A stretch of DNA of 64,000 nucleotides from Cheilinus undulatus (taxonomy: Eukaryota > Chordata > Actinopteri > Labriformes > Labridae). The stretch covers positions 22,135,667-22,199,666 of the forward strand of contig NC_054884.1 in assembly GCF_018320785.1 (NCBI RefSeq), read 5' to 3'. Each line of letters opens with the position of its first letter. Position 1 is the first letter of the stretch. Positions 56,116 to 64,000 of the stretch are shown one piece after another. The translations under genes were made by a program, and so were the position numbers. The notes beneath the pieces were generated by a model. That model searched no databases. It was not told the origin of the DNA and saw only the letters and a program-made list of their open reading frames with translations.

Positions 56116-56135
56116 CAGCTGTCAATCTTTATCCA
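56116..56135 (-). promoter_or_regulatory. conserved 20-bp upstream motif, copy B
   Basis: Identical to the motif at 26460-26479 and 9243-9262, about 88 bp upstream of the start codon. Confidence 0.4.
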
Positions 56136-56459
56136 GTGGGAGTCTGTGTATTTTAGGACATTGCTATCTTGTGTACATGGTGGTTTCATTTATTTAACCT
56201 TGTCTTATGCCAGTTTTTGGCTGACTGCTGAGGTCAGTCCTACAGATGCCTCTGTCTGTGTCTAAGTGAGTAAGTAAGTAAGTAACTGACTAAGTAAGTG
56301 GTCCTACTTTATAAGCCATATAATACAGAGTTGTGTTTGCTTGCACTGAATGCTGTCAGTAATGGCTGCCTTCACTGTGTTAACTACAGCCATACATACA
56401 GAGTTGTGCTATAGACAGGGTTTAGGGGGACTGAAAGCTGTCTAATGGCTGCCTCCACT

Positions 56460-57400
56460 GCTGTAAATCCTCAGATATAGCTTTAGCATGGCCTCTGTTT
56501 AGCCAGAACTGGGCCACATTTATGTATGACAAAGAATAAAATAATCCCTACAGGCTTTTCATGTTGGGAAAGATGTTTTCACTCTTCTGTTGACCTGCTT
56601 TGGCATGACTGTGATGTTTGAGGGGGGAAAAGGGTAACTTGTTGTGTGAGCGCTTGTGGACAATGGCTGCTTGGAGGGATTAGCTCTGAGTTGGTCACAG
56701 CAGCTTCTTGTCAAAACCTGACATTTCTTTATTAAAACAAGCGAAGACAGCAACACTAAAAATTTCTGACAGAAAGGGTGTTTTCTTTCTTCTGTCAACC
56801 CGCTTCAGCATGAGTGAGTGATAGTAAAAGGGGGAAAGGGTTGCTTGTTGTGTAAATGCTTGTATACTCTGCTAACGGATCGGTTAGCTTAGCCTTAGCC
56901 AGACCAGCTCTTTTGTCAGAAATGCCCAGCATTTCTTCATTACAGTTAGTGCTGAGGTCAACACAGAAAGCTTTCTGCATCAGACAACTATGTTGTTGCT
57001 CTTCTGCCCCCCCGCTTTGGCATGACTGTGATAATTACGGGGACAGGCTTAGTTGTTATGAGATCCAAAGCCTGCTAGTGCAGTCATCAGCTGGGACTGA
57101 GATGCAGCATAGCTTTAGTCTGAACTGGACAATGTGTCTTTATTAAAACATGAGGAGACAGCAACACGCTTTCCATGATAGAAAAGATGTTCTCACTATA
57201 CTCCCGGTCTGCTTTGGTATAGGTTTCCAATCATTCATCTGTCAGCTTGTCCAGTGTGTTCAGGGCCTGCTAGTGCGTTGGCGGTTAGCTCGGATGTCAC
57301 TCTAGGAACGCCTGGACCACTTTCTTTCTTAAAACCAGAACAAAGAGCCACAACGAAAGCTTGTCTGGGCAGAGAAGATTTTTTTGCAAGTCTCCTGTAG
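56460..57400. repeat. degenerate ~200-bp tandem repeat upstream of copy B
   Basis: About five units, each with TTTATTAAAAC-like, GACAGCAACAC-like and CTGCTTTGGCATGACTGTGAT-like blocks (about 56500, 56720, 56930, 57130, 57310). A single unit exists upstream of unit 0 (about 10140-10300); none recognised upstream of A. Confidence 0.6.
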
Positions 57401-57550
57401 TGATGCATCCCCTCCCTGCACAAAAACACGCACAAATCAGCTCAGAAAAAGTAGGATATTAACTCCTCACTGGGGTATTCCATCAAAGTCTCAACAAAGG
57501 CTGAGCTTTCCTAAATTAACCTGACTTGAACCAGCTACAACCTCCACTTA

Positions 57551-58491
57551 AAGCGGGGTACACACATAAAGATAATTGGGCTGTTTTTGTCCCGATTTTC
57601 CCCCTTCCCAACCGAGGACAGCAAATGCCCGATTATCTTATATCTAATAATAAAATTATCCTATAAGATTATCCTGTGGTCTGAGGTGTTTTAAGAGTGA
57701 GTTTGTCCCGATAATCAGCTCCGAAAACAGTCAGAGCCGACAATCGTAAGTATTAAAATTGTTCAATATTTACGACCAAAAATCTTCATTCGTGTGGGGA
57801 AAGCCGACGACTCCCGAGTCATGACTCTGGGGATTGTGACGTGGAATGGAATGTAGCCAAGAAGCGAGCTCTGCGTTCATCCTATGCAGCCCCTGGAAGC
57901 CTGCTCTGTCAGTTATCTGTCAACATAATACAAATGAACGGCTTTAACAAAAATAACCGTGCACAATGTCTCTTTCTTGATGGCTGCCAGATTTATTTAG
58001 CTAAGTTACATTTAGGCTTTAGTGTTACTAGGCTAATAACACCAGCCATTAGCTTCATTTGACAACAACTCACCTCTAGCTTGCCCAGTAGAATATAAAG
58101 TCCATGTTCACGCTGTCTCCAGGATTTTCTCCACAGTCTTTTCTTTTTTTAGTTTGGGATTTTTCCATTAAAAATAGTCCCAAGAACACCATCACCCCCT
58201 CTTCCTGTATGTCCTCTTCCATGTTGCATGTTGTGTTTTCCGGTTGTTGCTATGTTTCTTCTTCATTTTTGTTAGATCACGTGAGATTTCTGGCTTGGAG
58301 GATGAGATTCTAGATCGGTGGTGGGACAGAATCATAATGTGTGTGGTGTGCTGTGTTGAGATTATCGGAACACACCAACACAGTACGATCAAAACTGTTC
58401 AATGCCTGATTTTTTTATCTTCATGTGTGGGGTCTCTAACAGATAAAAAATCTCTTAAGATTTAGAAAATCCTTATGTGTGTACCCCGCTT
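57551..58491. mobile_element. 941-bp inverted-repeat DNA element
   Basis: Termini AAGCGGGGTACACACATAA at 57551 and the inverse at 58491. No transposase and no clear target duplication. Confidence 0.7.
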
Positions 58492-58784
58492 CAGCCTCAG
58501 CTCGTTCAACAAACGCGACTCAGCTGCACTGGGCACAGCTAACTCCAGTCTGGCTTAAACAATCAACATGTGTGCTCATGCATGGCATGTTTATGAAGTC
58601 CAAATCAACCGATAGTTGAAAAGAGGATACTAAATGTGAAAAAATTTATATTTAAGAGTTTTAGGAGGAAAGTGAACAAGTTTTGACCAAAAAAAGGCAA
58701 CATTTCCTACTGTTAACAAATCAAAGTGGATCTTATTGTCAAGAAATGTTGGTGGATTAAAGGCCTTTTACAATCCTATTGCAA

Positions 58785-59400
58785 TCCAGCAGTCACCTGG
58801 AGCAGGGACTTCTGGGATTGCTTTGTATGATAGAACATTTTATTTCTTCTATTTCTATACTGGTTATGGCGCATTGTTAGTTGATAATTATGCATGTGTT
58901 GTTCATGTTAGTTCATGAGTACTTGGTGTATGTAAATTGAATGGTGGAAAAGTTCATTTAAAAAATGTAAACAACAAAAAAAGGGCGTTATCTAATTAGC
59001 TGCACATAAGGCACATCCCTCGCAGGATGCAAGGAAGAAAAAAAATTTATACTGTATTTCTGCTTGCTGGATCATCCTACTCTTCTGCTAAGATTACTTA
59101 TAGAGATGAAAAAGTGAAGAGCGAATGAAGGTCAGTTCATTTTAAGCATGTGACATATTATTTATCTTACAAATATTTCTACAAAAGTCACAATCTCCAT
59201 CTAGTTACTCATATGTCCGTTTTGATCACTTCAGTTCAACAGTCACTCATTGTAAAAATGAGCAGTCTTTTTACAATTAATTTTCACCTCATAGAGACAG
59301 ATACAGACAGCTTAGTCTGCTGCAATGACCCCCTTACTCATGGTGTCACACTTTGTAAACACTTCCCACTTTAACATGAACTAATGAATAACACATGCAT
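58785..59400. repeat. dispersed repeat R1-related sequence
   Basis: CACCTGGAGCAGGGACTT at 58796 and CTTACTCATGGTGTCACACTTT at 59332 match the two ends of R1 (15924-16165), with extra sequence between. Confidence 0.45.
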
Positions 59401-59579
59401 GCTTATCAACTATGCAACTCCTGTTGATGTATGAGAGAATCGTGACTGTTCTAAAAATACTTATGCCTCACATTAATGAATATGTGAAATTATATCTCAT
59501 TATGGATTTAACAACACAGAGATTCTCTCTTTGCCAGATAAACACAGTGTCTATGATCTGCTGTTGGTAACAACAAGTT

Positions 59580-59700
59580 TCAACATTTTTCATGTCATTT
59601 TGATTTTAATCTCAAAATTGTGTTTCAACTTTATTCTTGAACTTTCTAATTTATTCTCCTCATTTAGACTTTAATTTCGATTTGTCCAAAATTATTTTCT
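59580..59700. repeat. short remnant of T-rich intron-2 repeat
   Basis: Units like CAACTTTATTCTTGAACTTT; may be a relic of another array unit. Confidence 0.4.
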
Positions 59701-60710
59701 CCTTCCAAAATGACCCTAATCCTCTTCTGTACAAAACAGCCCTTTTCAAGTCCAGCCATAAATTCTCTTTTGGACTGAGGTCTGGGCTTAGACTCAGCCA
59801 CTCCAAGCCTTTCACCTTGTGTAGCTTTCGCTGTATCCTTCAGGTCATTTTCTTGCTGAAAAATAAATCTTCCCCCAAGCCGTAGTTCTTTTACAGACCG
59901 AATAAGATTGGCTTCCAGGATTTTCCTTGCCGCATTCATTTTACTCTCTAGCTTTACAAACCTTCCAGGGGAAGCTGCCAAGCAGTGTCACCACAGCATG
60001 ATGCTGCCACCACCATGTGGGATGGTGTGTTTGTGATGTGCAGAGTTTGGTGACTGCCAACCATAGCGTCTTGTCTGATGGCTGAAAAGCACCATTTTGG
60101 TCTCATCAGACCAAAGGAGTTTCTTCCACTTGACCATGGAGTCTCCCACATGCTTTTTGGCAAACTCTAGTCCAGATTTAATGAGTTTTCTTCAACAGAG
60201 GGCTTTCTCTTTCCCCATCTTCCATAAAGCTCTGACTAGTGAAGAACCTGGGCAACAGATATTGATACTTTATGTTGCCACCCTGCCACCCAATGAAAGG
60301 CAAGAGATTACTTTATGGAATTTGTGGGATTTATGTGTTAAGATACACCGGCTTCCTTTCTATATCCAATGTTCCACTGGCACCTTACAAAAATATTTCT
60401 ACAAATTATTTATGATACCCAGACAGCTTTTATTCTCCCGCTGACTGAAAGCAAAAGATACCCAACCCTAGTCTTAGGTGTCTTGGTAGCCTCTTCACTG
60501 TGTGTGCCATATTCCTTCCATTTCTCAATGATGGATGTAACTTAACCCTTTAAAGCCTAAATACAAAAATTATAGCCAGAAAAAAGGGGTTAAGTCTGGG
60601 AATGTTCATTCGCTTGGAAATGATCTAGTATCCATCCGGACTTATATTTTTCAATAACATTTCTCTGAGTCGCTTAGGGTGTTCTTTTGTCTTCATGGTG
60701 TAATGGTAGC
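59700..60710 (-). pseudogene. Tc1 transposase relic upstream of copy B
   Basis: Minus strand: MKTKEHPKRLREMLLKNISP starting at 60696, then LEFAKKHVGDSMVKWKKLLW, WSDETKMVLF (first catalytic Asp), HGGGSIML, FIFQQENDLKDTAKATQ. Stops and frameshifts throughout; a ~190-bp segment is inserted at about 60257-60445. The paralogous block is 26820-27995. Confidence 0.8.
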
Positions 60711-60749
60711 CAGGAATGCTGATGAACCAGTGACTGAACCTTCCAGACA

Positions 60750-61130
60750 CAGGTGTACCCAGATGATCCCCATTTCACTTAGAATGAGACTACTAGCACC
60801 ACTTGAATGGACCTCTGTTGAATTAGGTCAGTCACTTTAAAACGGGTGAATAAATGTAGTCCCTTTTTTTACCTCACATATTTTTATTTGACACTAGGAC
60901 CATTTATTATTTTGGGACCTTTCATTGGTATGTCTATTCTGGAAACATGCTAGAAAATAATGAATAATGCAACCTTTGTTAGAATAATACCCATAAATAT
61001 GCTCAGAATGGAAAATATTTCAACCTATTGACAAGAGCTTTCATAACAGTCAGGTTTGATTTTATGTAACTTGGTAAACCCACACAGATCAGAGGGTCAA
61101 CTGAGAGGATTGAACTCATGACCTCATGAA
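60750..61130. repeat. flank block shared with 532-960 and 28507-28890
   Basis: Third copy; continues from the Tc1 relic with no hAT insertion. Confidence 0.6.
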
Positions 61131-61339
61131 GTCCTTTTTTTCTTTTTTTTTTTGATAGACAACAGAAAAAAACAGCATAAGAAGTAAGTGTAAGACTGTC
61201 TCTTGAAATTCAATTTCTTTGTTCTCATGGTCTTTGGAAAATGGGCTCTATTAAAATCTAATTTTGTACTGACTAAGGCTGTACAATGAACAAAGTCTAA
61301 ATTCGTATTTCATTTAAATCAGGCTGAAAGGTGCAGCGT

Positions 61340-62200
61340 GTTGAGTTTTCACATTGGAGTGTCTATATGGCACTGGCCTGGCTTACAATGTCCATTCCAG
61401 TTCCTCCCAAAGGTTCTCTATGGGGTTGAGACCATGTCTTTATAGTCCTTGCTTTGTGCATCTGGGGCACAGCCATGTTAGAATAGAAAAGGGCCCTCAC
61501 CAAAATGTCTTGGCATGCTTAAGCATTAAGATTGACCTTCACTGAAGATAAGGGGTCAAACCCTGAAAAACAGCTCCACTATTGTCCCTCCTCCTTCAAA
61601 CTTCACAGTTGGCACAATGCAGTCAGGTCAGATGATGTTCTCTTGGCATCCGCCAGACTCCCCCATCTGACTGCCAAACAGAGAAGCTTGATCACTCCAC
61701 AGAACATGTTTCCACTGCTCCATAGTCCAGTGTCTGTGTGCTTTACACCAGTCCATCCCACGCATGGCATTGGACTTTGGGATCTACGGTTTGCATACAG
61801 CTGCTTGGACCCATTCCATGAATCCCCCAACACAGTTTTTCTGCTTGCATTAATGCACTAATGAAAGTTCTGAAACTCTGCAGGTATGGAATCGGCAGAA
61901 CGTTGGGGACTTTTACAGCCATTGACCTCGCTCTGAGATTTTTTGTGGTCGTGACTTTGTTGCTGTTGTTCCAAAATGCTTCCACTTTCTGATAATATCA
62001 CTTACAGTTGACCAGTTGCGTACCACACATGAAGTGACTGAGCTCTTCAGAAGGACACATTTTGTATCACAAATGTTTGCAAATGGATACTGCATAGCTA
62101 GGTGCTTAATTTTACACATCTGAGGCAACAGGTCTGATTGAAACACCTGAATTCAATAATTAACAGGTGTGGCCAAATACTTTTGTCCATATAGTATACC
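61340..62200 (-). mobile_element. Tc1-like element, second family, upstream of copy B
   Basis: Paralog of 29050-29990. Terminus ACTATATGGACAAAAGTATT; helix-turn-helix remnant FGTTATKSRPQKISERGQW on the minus strand. Confidence 0.65.
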
Positions 62201-62696
62201 TCTCTTAGGTGAGTCCAATTACCAAAAATATTTCCAACTGATTAAAAACTAAGCCAAACTTAACTGTACTGATAACACTTTATCACTTAGGGAGAAAATC
62301 AGTTAAAAGTGGCCCTCCTGGTTAACACTGCAAGCGATCCCAGAATGCTTTATGGCAGCTCTCTCTGTAGGCAGAAGGTAGCAGAGTAGGAATGTGAATG
62401 CGATTTTAGACACATAGAAATAATTTCACAGGTAAATGCAGCGAATGAGCTATTTTTAACAGAAATAAGAGATACCAATATGGTTTTGATACAATCTGGA
62501 TTTAATTTGAGTCATTGTAAAACATTCCCATCTGTTTTTCATCTTTAATTACAGTTGTAACAAGAATTATTACAAAAATAAAGAATGTAGTATTATAACA
62601 GAACAGTTGTCATTATATAACAGTAGGGTGTCCATGAGCTTAAAACACTAATGTGAGGTATTTCATCGTGCTTAAGATGGAGTGAGAAATTCAAAA

Positions 62697-62880
62697 GTTT
62701 TTAAGATTTATTTTTTGGGCATTTTTGTGCCTTTATTTGATAGAGGAGGACAGTGGCTAGAGTCAGAAAGAGGGACGAGAGCAGGGGAGAGACATAAAGG
62801 GTAAAGGGCCTCTGGCCGGATTCGAACCTGTGCTGTCTGCGTACATGGGGCGTGCCTTAAACCACTGCACCTGCACCCCG
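62697..62880 (-). mobile_element. tRNA-derived SINE
   Basis: Minus strand: GTGGTTTAAGGCACGCC head, exact B box GGTTCGAATCC (62818-62828), AATAAA and a short A-rich tail. Lies just beyond the stop of copy D and may supply its poly(A) signal. Confidence 0.75.
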
Positions 62881-62970
62881 AAATTCAAAATTTTGTTACA
62901 GAAAATAAAGACATTTAAAGTCTGCATGCCTGTCGTTGCCTCTCACAGCATAGTATAGCTTCATACCTCT

Positions 62971-63129
62971 TTAAGTGAGTAAATGATGAGCGATCCAGTC
63001 AATAAACTGGGCCACATTGGCGTAGACACCAGGCTTGTACTTCTTGCCACAGCCGTCCCCCCAGCTCACCACACCCACTACATAGTGTGTCCCGTTACGC
63101 TCACACACTAGGGGACCACCAGAGTCACC
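62971..63129 (-). CDS. habp2: copy D exon 13
   Basis: 159 bp including TAA, one codon longer than A and [10 protein letters not shown] carries the catalytic Ser; [17 protein letters not shown] follows. Confidence 0.9.
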   Translation of the reverse strand, partial: GDSGGPLVCERNGTHYVVGVVSWGDGCGKKYKPGVYANVAQFIDWIAHHLLT

Positions 63130-63356
63130 CTGCAGGGGCAAACAGAAGGTCATATCAGGATGTTTCACTTTCATCAATAAGGTGTTAGTATAGTTACATG
63201 TCTCACAGACCTGGCAGGAGTCGACACCTCCTCTCATGTTTCCTGCACAGAACATGCTGTCATCCAGAGTGTTTCCATAAACGTGGGGGGCTTGACATTT
63301 CTCCTGGGAGATGAGGAGAACACGAGCATCCAGCAGCTGGTTGGTACCATACTTCT
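62971..63356 (-). CDS. habp2: HABP2-like serine protease, copy D (last two exons)
   Basis: 3' end of another copy; earlier exons lie beyond the right edge. Exon 12 at 63211-63356 (146 bp, CTCAG acceptor) encodes [15 protein letters not shown] ... [13 protein letters not shown] ... VDSCQ. Exon 13 at 62971-63129 (159 bp) starts GDSGGPLVC and ends WIAHHLLT before TAA. Asp189 and Ser195 equivalents are present. The QLLDA and DDSM-CAGN blocks and KxxKPGVY are closer to human HABP2 than the matching parts of A and B, so D may be the conserved member. The window cannot show whether D has a normal Arg at its activation site. Confidence 0.88.
63211..63356 (-). CDS. habp2: copy D exon 12
   Basis: 146 bp, phase 1 in and phase 0 out, same length as B. 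Ends in DSCQ with the Asp189 equivalent; GTCTGT donor. Confidence 0.88.
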
Positions 63357-63839
63357 CTGAGATCACAGAAGAGGAACATCAAACAGATGGCACATAAGAA
63401 ATACATTCAATTACCAAGTTTTGTCCAACTTCAGCAAGTGTGGTTTAAGATAAAACGGCTAACAGAAATACTAAGTGTAACAATCTTAAATTTTCTTGTC
63501 TTTCTGTTGGTTTATTTTCACACAATCCTTTATCTTTTTACTTTGCATTTTCACATATGGAAAACTTGAGAGGCAAGTGCGAATAAAATGTTCTGTTGAT
63601 TCATTTTCTATCTCTAGGATAATTTCTTTTAATCTCCTGTTTGATGATTTAGTCACTTGTAAATTACTTAACTCTGTATTTCCAGTGTGGTTTATGGTTT
63701 TATTTTATGTAGCAGAAAGAAAACACCAGTTTTGTTAAAAATTCTTGGATATTTTCTAATGTAGTTATCCTATGTTAACACTGTACTTACTATCTACCAT
63801 GTGGAAATTAACCAAGACAACAATTCAGTCACATCAGTA

Positions 63840-63930
63840 ACTGCTCCTTCTCCATAGCTCCCCTGACACAAGGTGTCCCCCAAGGTTTGGTGCTTGGTCC
63901 CCTCCATTTCATTATACAGTGTCTATAAAA
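63840..63930 (+). pseudogene. LINE reverse transcriptase fragment
   Basis: Reads TQGVPQGLVLGPLHFII, the conserved reverse transcriptase block, in the intron upstream of exon 12 of copy D. Truncated on both sides. Confidence 0.7.
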
Positions 63931-64000
63931 TATATAATTGTTTATGTAATCACAGGGAATAGCCTATTAAAATAAGATTAAAGGGGGTTTGGGGGTCCTC

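Noticed and set aside
57551-58491. target duplication for the AAGCGGGGTACAC element
   Set aside because: Flanks do not match at any tested length, so superfamily was left open.
62697-62880. functional tRNA gene (clear B box)
   Set aside because: Followed by a SINE body and A-rich tail, with no cloverleaf I could complete; same family as 25195-25376.

Overview
This window is nuclear DNA from a ray-finned fish, probably a percomorph teleost (species not determined). The grounds are small exons with GT-AG introns, a 3-EGF/kringle/trypsin secreted protease of vertebrate type, and a dense load of fish-type transposons (Tc1/mariner, pogo/Tigger, hAT, non-LTR LINE, tRNA-derived SINE). No bacterial, viral or CRISPR features were seen.

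The only host genes I can support belong to one tandem array on the minus strand, encoding hyaluronan-binding protein 2 (HABP2, factor VII-activating protease)-like proteins. From left to right: (i) 1-2300 resembles the 5' flank of copy A, suggesting a further copy off the left edge; (ii) unit 0 (about 7.35-10.39 kb) keeps only promoter, signal-peptide exon and 13-bp micro-exon, and its homology stops inside intron 2; (iii) copy A (14241-26370, 13 exons, 540 aa); (iv) copy B (44307-56028, 13 exons, 537 aa); (v) copy D (62971-63356), only its last two exons, running off the right edge and closer to human HABP2 than A or B.

Copies A and B have the same architecture: signal peptide, 13-bp micro-exon, acidic linker, three EGF domains, a kringle split over two exons, a Pro-rich linker and a trypsin domain with His/Asp/Ser and Asp189 intact. 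Both lack the Arg/Lys at the activation cleavage point (Ser-Ser before Ile-Val-Lys-Gly), so they look like potential proteases that need an unusual activator. Each copy also shows a moved splice acceptor: exon 12 in A, exon 9 in B, both keeping the reading frame.

The rest is mainly transposable elements, often nested. Comparing A with B gives filled and empty sites that date insertions: a Tc1-like element in intron 4 and the intron-2 T-rich repeat predate the A/B split. A LINE, a TA-flanked element and a TAGCTA-rich tract are found only in A; a 2.65-kb element in intron 6 and a 0.7-kb insert with a TATA box only in B. Between genes lie a hAT element with a BED-finger remnant and perfect 8-bp target duplication, a second hAT-type element with perfect 8-bp duplication, a pogo/Tigger element nested in another coding element, and several Tc1 transposase relics.

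All exon coordinates come from reading splice sites and phase by eye and from paralog comparison. No search or alignment was run.
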